From contig NZ_JAQNDL010000002.1 of the NCBI RefSeq assembly GCF_028368995.1, positions 1,299,724-1,363,723 on the forward strand: a stretch of DNA of 64,000 nt, written 5' to 3'. Positions within the stretch are counted from its first letter, which is position 1. The number at the start of each line of letters is the position of its first letter. The translations under genes were made by a program, and so were the position numbers. Positions 25,638 through 37,372 of this stretch are shown here, piece by piece. The stretch is from Nannocystis bainbridge (GTDB lineage Bacteria > Myxococcota_A > Polyangia > Nannocystales > Nannocystaceae). Below the pieces are notes generated by a model, which saw only the letters and a list, made by a program, of their open reading frames with translations, made no database searches and was not told the origin of the DNA.

Positions 25638-26990
25638 TCAGTTGCGTTCGCCGGCGAGGATCGCCTTGGCGGCGTCGTGGCCGCTCTGGACCGCCGACTC
25701 GATCGTCGCGGGGAGGCCGGTGCGGACCCAGTCGCCGGCCATGTAGAGGCCGCGCACGGGGCCGGTGACTTCGGGGCGGCAGTGGTAGGTGCCGGCCGCG
25801 TGGGAGATGGTGGCGCGCTTCTCCTTGATGACCTTGAAGCGCTTGATCGCGGGACCCTGGGGGCCGGCGGCGGGGAAGTAGCGCTGCAGCTCGGACTGCA
25901 GCAGCGCCTGCAGGGTCTCGGGCGGGTCGTCGACGCAGGCCCGGGCGGCGCTGATCGTGCAGTTCATCATGGCCTCGCCGCCGACCTCGCCTTCGATGCG
26001 CGAGCGGTTGAACATCCAGTGCAGCGGGCCGGCGACCAGGCCGATGAACGGATCTTCGAACGGCGCGCGGTCGACCGAGAACCACAGGTTGACGATCGGC
26101 GACGGGCGCAGGCGGGCGATGTCCTGATAGACGGGGTGGCTCGGCAGGGCGCCCGGGAGCATGTCGAGGAAGGCCTGCGGGGGGACCGACGAGACGACCA
26201 CGTCGGCCGCGAGGGTCTCGCCCGACTTGAGGGTGACGCCGGTGACGCGGGCGTTCGTGACCTCGAGCGCGCGCACCGGCTCGCCGAGGCGCAGGTCGCA
26301 GCCGCGGGCGCGCAGGTAGGCCAGCGCTTGCTCGACGTAGAGGCGCGACAGCGGGACCTTGGGCACGCCGAGGCGCGAGGCGTCGCGGCTGGTGAGGAAG
26401 GCGCGGTCGAGCACGGCGGTGAACATCGCCGCCGACGAGACCAGCGGGTCGTCGTTGAGGGTGCCCCAGATGAGCGGGTCCCAGAAGGCGTTGCGCAGGG
26501 TCGGCGTCTGGCCGAGGCGGCGCAGCCAGCTGTCGCAGGTCTCGTTGTCGTCGGGGCGCTGGACCTCGCCGCGCAGCATGAGGCCGGCGCGCAGGGCCGC
26601 GGCCTTGTCGAGCAAGCCGAGGCCGCGCATCGTCAGCAGGCCGGTGGCGAGGTGCAGCGGCGCGGGCAGGGCCGGGCACTGCAGGTGCAGCCGCTTGCCG
26701 CCCGGCTTCACCATCGTCACTTCGAGGTTCTTCTGGAAGTAGATGCCGTCGGTGCTGTCGATCGCGCGCAGGAACGCCAGGGTCTCGCGGTAGCAGCCCA
26801 TCAGCAGGTGCTGGCCGTTGTCGACCTCGCGGTCGAGGGTGGAGTCGTGGAACGAGCGGGCCCGGCCGCCGCCGGCGCGGGTGGCCTCGATCAGGGTGAC
26901 GACCCGGCCGGCCTCGGCCAGGCGCACGGCCGCGGACAGGCCGGCGAGGCCGCCGCCGATCACGATGACGCTGCGGGTGCTTTCGGACAT
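25638..26990 (-). CDS. hpnE: Hydroxysqualene dehydroxylase HpnE
   Basis: A 450-residue FAD protein. VIVIGGGLAGLSAAVRLAEA is the Rossmann motif. GGGRARSFHDS, DNGQHLLMGCYRETLAFL and WDPLIWGTLNDDP are typical of squalene-associated amine-oxidase-type desaturases, and GLYMAGDWVRTGLPATIESA is the C-terminal FAD loop. HpnE reduces hydroxysqualene to squalene in the three-enzyme HpnCDE route. It follows hpnD after a 75-bp gap that is wholly a palindromic array. Its ATG lies inside the first CATG node (26988). Confidence 0.9.
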   Translation of the reverse strand: MSESTRSVIVIGGGLAGLSAAVRLAEAGRVVTLIEATRAGGGRARSFHDSTLDREVDNGQHLLMGCYRETLAFLRAIDSTDGIYFQKNLEVTMVKPGGKRLHLQCPALPAPLHLATGLLTMRGLGLLDKAAALRAGLMLRGEVQRPDDNETCDSWLRRLGQTPTLRNAFWDPLIWGTLNDDPLVSSAAMFTAVLDRAFLTSRDASRLGVPKVPLSRLYVEQALAYLRARGCDLRLGEPVRALEVTNARVTGVTLKSGETLAADVVVSSVPPQAFLDMLPGALPSHPVYQDIARLRPSPIVNLWFSVDRAPFEDPFIGLVAGPLHWMFNRSRIEGEVGGEAMMNCTISAARACVDDPPETLQALLQSELQRYFPAAGPQGPAIKRFKVIKEKRATISHAAGTYHCRPEVTGPVRGLYMAGDWVRTGLPATIESAVQSGHDAAKAILAGERN

Positions 26991-27075
26991 GACGGAAGGG
27001 ACATTCTCGAGAGGACAGGGCCGAAGCGACAGGTCCGAATGGACATGTCCGCCCGGACAGGACGGTCAGGACAGG
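26988..27075. repeat. 14-bp-phased array spanning the hpnD stop to the hpnE start
   Basis: Nodes at 26988 (CATG), 27002 (CATT), 27016, 27030 (CAGG), 27044 (CATG), 27058 and 27072 (CAGG) are each 14 bp apart. The first node supplies the hpnE start codon; the hpnD stop (27066-27068) lies between the last two. It may separate or modulate expression of the two genes. Confidence 0.93.
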
Positions 27076-27983
27076 ACGCTGGCGCCGGCGCGGGCCAGCG
27101 CGAAGGCGGCGACGCGCAGCTTGTCGCGGCGGCGCAGCGAGGCGCGGCGGGTGAACACGTTGTAGTTGCGGGCCCGGATCTCCTGCAGGATCTCGTAGTA
27201 GGTGCGGCCCATGATCTCGGCCGGCAGCAGGCGGCGCTGCGGGATGTCCGGCAGCAGGGCCCAGGCGGCGTGGTACTCGCGCTCGGCCGCGGCGGCGAAG
27301 TCGGCCGCGGCGCCGACGAACCGGCCGTCGTAGCGGTAGTTGAAGATGTCGTCGGGCGTCAGGCCGTGGCGGGCCAGCAGCTCGAGCGGGAGGTAGATCC
27401 GGCCGCGCGCGGCGTCCTCGGCGACGTCGCGGAGGATGTTGGTGTACTGCAGCGCGAGCCCGAGGTGCTCGGCGTAGCGGCGGGTCTGCTCGCGCTGGTC
27501 CTTGAAGATGGCGACGCACAGGAAGCCGACGCACGAGGCGACGCGGTAGCAGTAGAGCCGCAGCTGCTCCATGTCGTCGTAGGTGCTGCGGTCGAGGTCC
27601 ATCGCCACGCCGGCGATGATCTCGTCGAAGGCCTCGCGCGGGTAGTGGAAGTGCTTGTTGCTCTCGGCCAGCTGGCGCCCGAGCTCGGTGTGCGGCGGGT
27701 CGTCGTCGACGTAGGCGTCGCCGTAGATCCGCGCGACCTCGGCGCTCCAGAAGGCCAGCGCGCGGCGGGCCGACTCCTCGCCGACGGGGCCCGGCTCGCG
27801 CTCGTCGACGATGTCGTCGACGACGCGGCAGAACTCGTAGACCTGCTTGAGGCCCTCGCGCTGCTCGGGGCCCAGGAACAGGAACGCGAACTTGAAGTTC
27901 GAGTTGGAGCGCTGGAGCAGGCGCCGCCACAGCGCCGCGGCGCCGCTCGGGATGGTGCGCGCGAGTTCCATGAACTGGGCCAT
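27066..27983 (-). CDS. hpnD: Presqualene diphosphate synthase HpnD
   Basis: A 305-residue trans-isoprenyl diphosphate synthase of the squalene/phytoene family. The two Asp-rich motifs are VVDDIVDE and NILRDVAEDAARGRIYLP, and MDLDRSTYDDMEQLRLYCYRV is conserved in HpnD. It condenses two farnesyl diphosphates to presqualene diphosphate. It begins 8 bp after hpnC ends. The open frame extends far upstream, but only this part has coding character and the ATG MAQFMELART fits the family N-terminus. Confidence 0.92.
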   Translation of the reverse strand: MAQFMELARTIPSGAAALWRRLLQRSNSNFKFAFLFLGPEQREGLKQVYEFCRVVDDIVDEREPGPVGEESARRALAFWSAEVARIYGDAYVDDDPPHTELGRQLAESNKHFHYPREAFDEIIAGVAMDLDRSTYDDMEQLRLYCYRVASCVGFLCVAIFKDQREQTRRYAEHLGLALQYTNILRDVAEDAARGRIYLPLELLARHGLTPDDIFNYRYDGRFVGAAADFAAAAEREYHAAWALLPDIPQRRLLPAEIMGRTYYEILQEIRARNYNVFTRRASLRRRDKLRVAAFALARAGASVLS

Positions 27984-27991
27984 CGTGCGGT

Positions 27992-28966
27992 CTAGACCTC
28001 GCCGCGGAGGAAGCGGCGGCCGAACGAGAAGATCGAGCGCGCGGCGATGCCGAGCATGTCCTGCTTCTCGAGGGTGGGGCGGAAGGCGAGCACCTCGTAG
28101 TCGAGGTCCTCGATGCGCTGGAGGATGGCCATGCCGCCGCGCCAGGTCGCCTCGAGCTCCATCGAAAGGCCAGGCTCGACGCGGCGGACCAGCGGGTAGC
28201 CGCGGAGGAACATGCTGCGGCAGCGCGAGACCGAGAACGCCATCAGCTCCTTGAAGGCGCGGGTGTGGCGGCCGGCGAGCAGGTCCTCGCGGGTGACGTT
28301 GAAGTGGACGAGGTCCTCCTCGGGCAGGTAGCAGCGGCCGCGCGGGGTGTCGACGCTCAGGTCCTGGAGGAAGTTGGCGATCTGCAGGGCGGCGCAGATC
28401 TCGTCGCTGAAGCGGTGCAGCTCCGGCTCCTGGTGCCCGTGCACGTAGAGCACGAGCTGGCCGACCGGGTGGGCCGAGTGCTTGCAGTAGTGACGCAGCT
28501 CGGCGAACGTGCCGTAGCGCTTCTGCGTCAGGTCCATGCGGAAGGCGGTCAGCAGCGCCTTGAACGGGCCGATCGGGATGTTGTGGCGGCGCACCGTGTC
28601 GCGCAGGGCCAAAAACACCGGGTGCTGGACCTCCTTGTGGTAGGCGGCGACCAGCAGCTGCTCCCAGCGATCGAGGGCGTCGACGCGGCGGGCCTCGAAG
28701 CGCGGCTCGTCGGCGAAGTCGTCGGCGGTGCGGGCGAACGCGTAGATCGCCATGATGTTGGGCCGCAGGTGCGCCGGCAGGAAGCGCGAGGCGACCGGGA
28801 AGTTCTCGTAGTGGGTGGTGGCCATGCGCTCGCAGTAGCGGTAGGCCGTCTCGAGGGTCCACGGCCCGGGCGGGGCGCCGTCGGGCGAGCTGACGCGCTG
28901 GCCCTCGAGGTCGCCGTCGGGGGGCGGGGGGACGCAGAAGAGGCGGGGTTCCGTGGCGCTGACCAT
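27992..28966 (-). CDS. hpnC: Hydroxysqualene synthase HpnC
   Basis: A 324-residue member of the same family. ETAYRYCERMATTHYENFPV, FARTADDFADEPR and LQIANFLQDLSVDTPRGRCYLP are characteristic of HpnC. It turns presqualene diphosphate into hydroxysqualene. GGAGAA lies about 8 nt before the ATG. A gap of 93 bp separates it from the upstream mevalonate genes on the same strand, so it could be read through from them; TACTCC in this gap could also be a local -10. Confidence 0.92.
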   Translation of the reverse strand: MVSATEPRLFCVPPPPDGDLEGQRVSSPDGAPPGPWTLETAYRYCERMATTHYENFPVASRFLPAHLRPNIMAIYAFARTADDFADEPRFEARRVDALDRWEQLLVAAYHKEVQHPVFLALRDTVRRHNIPIGPFKALLTAFRMDLTQKRYGTFAELRHYCKHSAHPVGQLVLYVHGHQEPELHRFSDEICAALQIANFLQDLSVDTPRGRCYLPEEDLVHFNVTREDLLAGRHTRAFKELMAFSVSRCRSMFLRGYPLVRRVEPGLSMELEATWRGGMAILQRIEDLDYEVLAFRPTLEKQDMLGIAARSIFSFGRRFLRGEV

Positions 28967-29059
28967 GACGGGTTCTCCGAGGAGTAGGCGAGGCGAGGCG
29001 AGTCGTGGGCGGCGGTGCGGGAGCGAGGCCGTCGCGGGTTCTCGAGGATGAGCGGAAGT

Positions 29060-31314
<2,255 letters not shown>

Positions 31315-31318
<4 letters not shown>

Positions 31319-32310
31319 GCGAGCACCTCGACCGACGGATCGGGGCCGGGGCCGACGATGTCGACGGCGTGCACGCCGGGCACGTCGCGCAGGCGCAGCG
31401 CGAGGTCGTCGGCGTGGGCGGTCAGGCACAGCACCTTGACGTGCGGGCCGGCGTCGCTGGTGACGAAGCCCTGCAGGCCGTCGCCGCGCAGGCGCCACAC
31501 GGCGTGGATGACGTCGAGGGTGGCGCCGCGCCAGTACACGATCGGCGGGCGGCTGGCCATCATGCAGGCGTGCATCTTGAAGCAGGAGTGCTCGAGGATG
31601 TCCCCGAGGACAGGTAGGTCGCGGGCCGCCAGCGCGGCCTCGGCGGCGGCGAGGTCGGCCTCGGAGGTGTCGACCCACGGGCCGTAGTAGGGCGAGGTGT
31701 CGCGGCTGCGCTGCATGCCGGCGGTCGAGCCGAGCGACTTGGGGCCGCGCTCGGTGTGGACGATGAGCAGGCGGACGTCCCAGTGCGACTGCGGCTGCAG
31801 CGGGTAGGCCCGGCAGTCGCTGCCGTCGGGCTGCACGCCGCGGTCGAGGCGGACGAAGCCGCCCCACAGCGAGCGCGCGGCCGAGCCGGAGCCGCGGCGC
31901 GCCAGGGCCGACAGCGCGGGGCGGCCGGGCTCGTACTCGAAGGCGGCGGCGGCGGCGAGGGTCAGGGCGGCGAAGCCCGAGGCGCTGCTGGCCAGGCCGG
32001 CGGCCGTCGGCAGGTGGTTGTGCGAGGTGACGGCGCAGGTCGGACGCGCACCGGCGTGACCGGCGGCCTGCCACATGCGATCGAGGTGGCGCATGACCTT
32101 GGCCGCGACCTCGCCCGAAGCTGGCTCTTGGTTCAGGTGGAACGAGTCCTGCTCGCCGGGACCGACGGTGGTCACGCTGCGCAGGTGATCGAGGGTCAGC
32201 GACAGCGAACCGACGGCCGGCAGATTGAGGTCGGCCGGCGACGCGTCGCGCTTGCCCCAATACTTGACGAGGGCGATGTTGGTATGGGCGACGGCCCGGG
32301 CGCTCTTCAT
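31315..32310 (-). CDS. mvaD: Diphosphomevalonate decarboxylase
   Basis: A 331-residue GHMP protein. VAHTNIALVKYWGKRD, NLPAVGSLSLTLDHL, PTAAGLASSASGFAALTLA and RRGSGSAARSLWGGFVR are the MvaD signatures, and AGPHVKVLC is the C-terminal Asp/Gly motif region. It converts diphosphomevalonate to isopentenyl diphosphate with ATP. It overlaps the upstream mevalonate kinase and the downstream fusion gene by 4 bp each, which implies translational coupling. A palindrome unit (31597-31614) encodes LPVLGD. Confidence 0.93.
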
Positions 32311-33230
32311 GACGCGGCGACCTCGACGGACAGCGGACGGAGGGTGGGGAAGGCGGCGGTGAGGCGATCGGGGGCGTCGCCGGCGAGGACCAGCAGGCAG
32401 CCGCCGCAGCCGGCCCCGGTGAGCTTGGCCCCGCGCGCGCCGGCGGCCCGCGCGTCGGCGGCCATGCGGTCGAGCGCGGGCGAGGAGACGTCGAGCGCGC
32501 CGAGCAGGCCGTGGGCGACGTCGAAGAGGACGCCGAGCGTGTCGAGGTCGCCGTGCTCGATGGCGTGGATGCCCGCCTCGACGGCCTGACCGACGGCGAT
32601 CAGGACCGGGCGGACGACGCTCGGCAGGTGCTCGAGGCGGCTGCGGCAGCGCGCGACCTGATCGGCGGTGCTGCGCGGGATGCCGCTCGGGATGATGACG
32701 AGCGGCAGCGAGGCGCCGGGGTGGATGGTCCGCGGGGGCTCGCCGCGGACGTAGCGGAGGACCCCGCCCTGGGCGGCGACGCGGCTGTCGAGGCCGGACG
32801 GCTCGCCGTGGAACACGCGCTCGCCGGCCAGCGAGGCGGCGACGACGTCGTCGATGCTGGCGTCTGGCCCGAAGACCAGGCGGGCGAGGGCGACGGTGAG
32901 GGCCGCGGACGAGCCGAGGCCGGCGCGCGAGGGCAGGGCGCTGGTGCCCTGGATCGCCCAGCCGGTGACGGGGCCGTCGCAGTGGGCGAGGACCTCGAGG
33001 CAGGCACGCGCGACCGGATGATCGCTGCCAGGATGCAGCTCGAGGTCGAGGTCCCAGGCGGGGATCTCGAGGGTGATCGGCAGGCGCGGATCGGGCCGCG
33101 GGCGCGCCTCGAGCACGATGCCCTGCGGCAGGCCGGCGGCGACGGCCGGGTAGCCGTAGACGACGGCGTGCTCGCCGAGCACGATGACCTTGCCGTGGGC
33201 CTCGGCGCGCGCGTGCAGCGGGATGGTCAT
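32307..33230 (-). CDS. mvk: Mevalonate kinase
   Basis: A 307-residue GHMP kinase. HGKVIVLGEHAVVYGYPAVA is the mevalonate kinase N-terminus, SRAGLGSSAALTVALARLV the ATP-binding loop and KLTGAGCGGCLLVLAG the third motif; HGEPSGLDSRVAAQGG carries the catalytic Asp region. It overlaps the genes on both sides by 4 bp. Confidence 0.92.
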   Translation of the reverse strand: MTIPLHARAEAHGKVIVLGEHAVVYGYPAVAAGLPQGIVLEARPRPDPRLPITLEIPAWDLDLELHPGSDHPVARACLEVLAHCDGPVTGWAIQGTSALPSRAGLGSSAALTVALARLVFGPDASIDDVVAASLAGERVFHGEPSGLDSRVAAQGGVLRYVRGEPPRTIHPGASLPLVIIPSGIPRSTADQVARCRSRLEHLPSVVRPVLIAVGQAVEAGIHAIEHGDLDTLGVLFDVAHGLLGALDVSSPALDRMAADARAAGARGAKLTGAGCGGCLLVLAGDAPDRLTAAFPTLRPLSVEVAAS

Positions 33231-34291
33231 CGGCGCGGCTCCGGGACCCAGCGGGCGAGGGTCGGCCCGAGCACCCGCGGGGCCCGCTGCAGGTCGGCGA
33301 CGGTGCGCGAGCCGGTGAGCAGCATGATGCTGCGGACGGTGAGCACGACGCGGCGGAGGAACGCGACCGCGCCGTCGTAGCCGCCGGCGCGGTGGGCCTT
33401 GAGCACCGGCGCCGCGAGGCCGCCGGCGGTGGCGCCGAGCGCGACGGCGCGGGCGACGTCGCTGCCGGTGCGCAGGCCGCCGGTGGCGACGATGCCCTTG
33501 AAGCCGAGGCCCTGGACCTGCAGCACGCTGGCGGCGGTGGGGATGCCCCAGTCCCACAGCTCGTCGGCGAGGGCCCGCTCGTCGGGGTCGACGGCGCGGT
33601 GGGCCTCTACGGCGACCCAGCTGGTGCCGCCCGAGCCGCTGACGTCGAGGTGCTCGACGCCGACGCTGCGGACCCGCTCGGCGACGCCGCGCGACAGGCC
33701 GCAGCCGGTCTCCTTGACGACGATCGGGATGTGCAGCTCCTCGACGAGGCGGCGCAGGGTCTCGAGGCCGTTGGAGAAGTCGCGATCGCCGCCCGGCTGG
33801 ACGATTTCCATGGCCGGGTTGAGGTGGATGCAGAGGGCGTCGGCGCCGGTGTCGCGGCACAGGGTCGCAATCTCGGCGGTGGTCATGGCGCGGGCCTGGA
33901 CGATGCCGAGGTTGCCGAGCAGGAGCACGTTCGGGGCCTGCTCGCGGACCTTGAAGGTGTGGGCGGTGTGCGGGCGGACGAACATGGCGCGCTGGCTGCC
34001 GAGGCCAAAGCCGAGGCCGAGCTGGTCGGCGGCGCGCGCGAGGTCCTGGTTGATGACCGCGGCCTCCTCGGTGCCGCCGGTCATCGCGGCGATGACGACG
34101 GGGGCGCGGAGGCGCTTGCCGAGCAGCTCGACGCTCGAGTCGACCTCGTCGAGGTGAAACTCGGGCAGGGCGTCGTGCACCAGATCGACCTGCTCCAGGA
34201 GGCTGGTCTTGTCGCGGAACCCGACGTTGTCGCCGGCGCACAGGGCGAGGTGGTCCTTCTTGCGCTGCGAGATGTCGAGGCGGTCGGCCAT
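33227..34291 (-). CDS. fni: Type 2 isopentenyl-diphosphate isomerase
   Basis: A 354-residue FMN/NADPH-dependent isomerase. RKKDHLALC, VVIAAMTGGTEEAAVINQDL, GLGSQRAMF, NLGIVQ, HLNPAMEIVQPGGDRDF, VVKETGCGLSR, LDVSGSGGTSWV and IVATGGLRTGSDVARA match Fni. It interconverts IPP and DMAPP. It is first in the mevalonate operon. TACATT lies 10 nt before the ATG (34307-34302), so the whole operon may start as a leaderless transcript. Confidence 0.94.
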   Translation of the reverse strand: MADRLDISQRKKDHLALCAGDNVGFRDKTSLLEQVDLVHDALPEFHLDEVDSSVELLGKRLRAPVVIAAMTGGTEEAAVINQDLARAADQLGLGFGLGSQRAMFVRPHTAHTFKVREQAPNVLLLGNLGIVQARAMTTAEIATLCRDTGADALCIHLNPAMEIVQPGGDRDFSNGLETLRRLVEELHIPIVVKETGCGLSRGVAERVRSVGVEHLDVSGSGGTSWVAVEAHRAVDPDERALADELWDWGIPTAASVLQVQGLGFKGIVATGGLRTGSDVARAVALGATAGGLAAPVLKAHRAGGYDGAVAFLRRVVLTVRSIMLLTGSRTVADLQRAPRVLGPTLARWVPEPRR

Positions 34292-34524
34292 GAGCCTGGG
34301 CAATGTAGCTGCTAGCCCCAGGGGCCCGCCCGCTCCGCCGCGCGCCCGCCCGTGTGGAAACTCGTTCGCGCGGCGGAATGCCGCATGGGAGGGGCGCCGC
34401 CGCCGCCCGGACCCGTGATCCGCAGCACAGGACCCGCCGGCTGCGGGTGATCCCGCGAGGACCGCCTGCGCGCGCGAACGGGCTTGCGCGCGGCAATTGC
34501 GGGCGCGCGACGGGCTCGGTGGGA

Positions 34525-34598
34525 GGTGACCGATCGGGCATGTCCGATCGAGAATGTTCTGAAGGACATGTCGTGAGGGGCATGTCCCAAGGGGCTGG
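34525..34598. repeat. 14-bp-phased palindromic array, six nodes
   Basis: Nodes GGTG 34525, CATG 34539, AATG 34553, CATG 34567, CATG 34581 and CTGG 34595 are each 14 bp apart. It lies about 230 bp upstream of the fni start and 345 bp before the divergent lipoprotein gene. The rest of 34308-34900 shows nothing I can name. Confidence 0.88.
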
Positions 34599-34907
34599 TG
34601 AGACTCGGAGCGGCGATGACGGCTGGGCGCGGCGCCGGGGCGCTCGACGCGGGCGGTCGAGCGCGCTGCCGCGGGCGCTGGGCGAGCGCGCTGCAGCGAC
34701 CGTGAGTCGGGCTGCAGCGGCGTCGGACGTGGTTCGGACGCGCGGCGGCGCCAGGCGGGGATGGGGCGGACGCCGGGTGGCGTGAGAGGCCGAGGATCAC
34801 CGCGTGGTGGTCCGCGGCGGCTCGGCGGCGGCGGGGGCCTACCGGGCGGGAGCGGGCGCGGCCGTGTCGAGTGATGTCGGCAGCCGTCGCAGCGCCCGGA
34901 AGCGCGC

Positions 34908-34936
34908 TTGCGGGGTGATGGGGGCTCTGTTAGAGG
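34908..34936 (+). promoter_or_regulatory. Predicted promoter of the Cys-rich lipoprotein gene
   Basis: TTGCGG (34908-34913) and TAGAGG (34931-34936) are separated by 17 bp; the ATG follows after 6 nt. The -10 lacks the final T. Confidence 0.45.
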
Positions 34937-34942
34937 TGCCGG

Positions 34943-36055
34943 ATGGTCTTTTTCGTGGCTCGCCGTGCGCCGACCCTCGCGCTTTTTTCCATGCTCGTGC
35001 TCGCGGCGTGTGGTTCCGACAGAGACCCGCTCGAGTCTGCCACCGGGGTGTCGGGCGGGCCGAGCGGGGGCCCGAGCGGGGGTCCGAGCGGTGACCCGAG
35101 CGGGGACCCGACCGACGGCGTGACGAGCAGCGGGACCGACACGGGCGGCTCCAGTCACCCGCCGTGCGAGCAATACCTGGCGTGCGTCGCGGTCGTCTCG
35201 CCCGACGCGCTGCCCACCGCCGAGTCGACGTTCGGGCCGATGGGCACCTGCTGGGACAGCTCCCCGGAGGTCCTGCAGGGCTGCCTCGACAGCTGCGCGT
35301 CGGGACTCTCGACGTTCGGGATGGTGTACCCGGACGAGCCGGCGTGCGGTGGTGGCGGCGGCACGACCGGCGAGCCGACCGGCACGACGACCGAGAGCGG
35401 CGTGAGCACCGAGCCCACGGGCACGACCGAGCCGGTATTCTGCCAGGACTCCCCGGGTCGGCCCGACGGCGCCGATTGCAGCGATTCGAGCGGCTGCGGC
35501 TGCAAGTCCGGCGCGTGCTTCCTGATCCCCGCGGTCGGCGGCGTGTGCGGGGAGTGCCTGGGAGACGCCGACTGCGACGGCGGCGGCTGCACGGCGCCCA
35601 ACCTGTTCGGCGGCGTCGGCGGCGGGTCGCAGTGCAACGCGGGCGGCCCCGGCGACGGCTGCCAGTCCGACGCGGTGTGCTCCGACCCGAGCAACGACGT
35701 GTGCGGAGAGGTGATGTCGGTCCCCGGCATCATCACCATCTCGACCTGCGGCGAGTGCGAGACGAACGCGGACTGCGGCGGACAGACGCCGGTGTGCGCG
35801 CCGAAGTACGACCTCGCCAAATTCGGCGGCCGGTTCGACTGCGTGGCGGCCGGGTCGGTGGCCAACGGCGGCGGCTGCCAGACGAACGCGGCCTGCGCTT
35901 CGGGCCACTGCGGCGAGGTCTCCGCGATGGGCCTGCTCAAGTTCACGGTGTGCGGCGAGTGCCTGAGCGACAATGACTGCGGTCCGGGCGAACAGTGCTA
36001 TGGCGGGTCGGCCGACCTCAACGTCGGCAAGCTGACCGGCGCGACCTGTCAGTGA
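34943..36055 (+). CDS. Cys-rich lipoprotein
   Basis: A 370-residue protein with a signal peptide ending LVLAACGSD, a strong lipobox. A GGPSGGPSGDPSGDP low-complexity run and Thr-rich linkers separate Cys-rich modules. The second half has repeats like CGECLGDADCDGGGC, CGECETNADCGGQTPVC, GCQTNAACASGHCGEV and CGECLSDNDCGPGEQC. These repeats are widespread in secreted myxobacterial proteins; function unknown, presumably at the cell surface. Confidence 0.78.
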   Translation: MVFFVARRAPTLALFSMLVLAACGSDRDPLESATGVSGGPSGGPSGGPSGDPSGDPTDGVTSSGTDTGGSSHPPCEQYLACVAVVSPDALPTAESTFGPMGTCWDSSPEVLQGCLDSCASGLSTFGMVYPDEPACGGGGGTTGEPTGTTTESGVSTEPTGTTEPVFCQDSPGRPDGADCSDSSGCGCKSGACFLIPAVGGVCGECLGDADCDGGGCTAPNLFGGVGGGSQCNAGGPGDGCQSDAVCSDPSNDVCGEVMSVPGIITISTCGECETNADCGGQTPVCAPKYDLAKFGGRFDCVAAGSVANGGGCQTNAACASGHCGEVSAMGLLKFTVCGECLSDNDCGPGEQCYGGSADLNVGKLTGATCQ

Positions 36056-36208
36056 GGCCGGGCCGCGGGCCGCGAGGCGTGGCGTCCGCGTCGGCGGCGT
36101 CGGCGGCGTCGACGGGGTCGGCTTCGACTTGGGTGGGCGGCCGAGCGCGCGCACGTCGGCCCTCGCCAAGCGAGGTCGCAGCGCCGCGCCCGCGGGCGTT
36201 CGCCGCGG

Positions 36209-36238
36209 TTGCGCGCGGCGGGCGAGTCGCGCTACGGA
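36209..36238 (+). promoter_or_regulatory. Promoter of the cupin-HAD gene pair (leaderless)
   Basis: TTGCGC (36209-36214) and TACGGA (36233-36238) are separated by 18 bp, and the ATG at 36246 follows after 7 nt. Confidence 0.55.
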
Positions 36239-36245
36239 TCGGCCG

Positions 36246-36653
36246 ATGAACCCGACGCAGAGGCTCCCCAACGGCGTGACCGTGTACAAGTGGCCGCACA
36301 ACGCCGAGCCGACGGCCGAGTCGGTGGCGGCCGAGATGGCGCGGTTCGGCTTCCGCAGCTACGACCTGCAGACGGTGCCGGCGTGGTTCTTCCGCAGCCG
36401 CCACGCGCACGACGAGGAGGAGATCCGCGGGGCGGTGACCGGCGTGACGACGTTCCACTTCGACGAGGGGCCGGTGACGCTCGAGGCCGGCGACATCCTG
36501 CTCATCCCGTCGGGGGTGGCCCACGAGGTCCGCAGCCACAACGGGCGCACGTTCTCGGCCTACAAGGGCTCGCGCAGCGGCGAGCGCCACGTGACGGAGC
36601 ACGGCGACGCGCGCGGCAGCGTCGAGGACCTGGCCCGCGGGGGTCGCTCGTGA
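36246..36653 (+). CDS. Cupin-domain protein
   Basis: A 135-residue single-domain cupin. SRHAHDEEEIRGAVTGV carries the first motif with His and Glu ligands, and LEAGDILLIPSGVAHEVRSH the second with the His. It resembles small metal-binding cupins, whose functions range from dioxygenase to binding protein. The following HAD gene overlaps by 4 bp (GTGA), so the products may act together. Confidence 0.8.
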   Translation: MNPTQRLPNGVTVYKWPHNAEPTAESVAAEMARFGFRSYDLQTVPAWFFRSRHAHDEEEIRGAVTGVTTFHFDEGPVTLEAGDILLIPSGVAHEVRSHNGRTFSAYKGSRSGERHVTEHGDARGSVEDLARGGRS

Positions 36654-37300
36654 GCCACCTGATCGCGCTCGACCTCGACGGCACGCTCGAGGACAGCCGC
36701 GACGACATGGTCGCAGCGGTGCTGCGGGTGCGGGCCGGGTTCGGCCTGTCCGAACGGCCAGGTGCGGAGTTCCTGCCGCACGTCAACGCCGGGATGGACC
36801 ACCTGTACCGCCAGTGCTTCGCCGACTACGTGGGCGCCGACGGGGCGCTGGACGAGGTGCGCGCGGCCTACGAGGCCGACTACCTGGCCCACATCGCCGA
36901 CGCGACGCGGCTGTACCCGGGCATGGGCGACGCGCTGGTCGAGCTGGCGGCGCTCGGCTCGCTGGCGTGCGTGACGAACAAGCCCGAGCGGCTCAGCGCG
37001 GCGCTGCTCGAGGCGCTCGGGGTCGGGCGCCTGTTCTCGGCGGTGATCGGCGGCGACACGTGCCCCGAGTGCAAGCCGAGCCCGCGGGTGCTGGTCGAGG
37101 CGAGCCGTCGCGTCGGCCGCTCGGGGGCGGCGCTGATGATCGGCGACTCGGCGGCGGACGTGAAGTGCGGGCGCGCGTTCGGGGCGACGACGATCTGGTG
37201 CGCGTGGGGCTACGCGGCCGAGCCAGGGGCCGAGCCGCCGGACCACCGCGCCGCGGCGCCGCACGAGCTGCCGCGGCTGGTGCGCTCGCTGCTGCCCTGA
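36650..37300 (+). CDS. HAD-family hydrolase, phosphoglycolate phosphatase-like
   Basis: A 216-residue protein. ALDLDGTLEDSRDD is HAD motif I (the nucleophile Asp and general acid), CVTNKPERLSAALLEALG motif II, and ECKPSPRVL and LMIGDSAADVKCGRAFG are motifs III and IV. The Gph-type cap is present. It dephosphorylates a small phospho-metabolite. The start is a GTG that overlaps the cupin stop. A palindrome unit (36745-36762) encodes GLSERPG. Confidence 0.82.
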   Translation: MSHLIALDLDGTLEDSRDDMVAAVLRVRAGFGLSERPGAEFLPHVNAGMDHLYRQCFADYVGADGALDEVRAAYEADYLAHIADATRLYPGMGDALVELAALGSLACVTNKPERLSAALLEALGVGRLFSAVIGGDTCPECKPSPRVLVEASRRVGRSGAALMIGDSAADVKCGRAFGATTIWCAWGYAAEPGAEPPDHRAAAPHELPRLVRSLLP

Positions 37301-37372
37301 AGCGGCGAGCGCGGCGCAGGAGGAGGCGCGGCTGCGAAGGGAGCGCTCGCGGGTGCCCTGAGCGGGCAGCGG

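Noticed and set aside
31319-32260. N-terminal extension of the phosphomevalonate kinase/reductase frame
   Set aside because: The extension is Arg/Pro-rich and overlaps mvaD in another phase; the GTG at 31318 overlapping the mvaD stop by 4 bp is the natural start.
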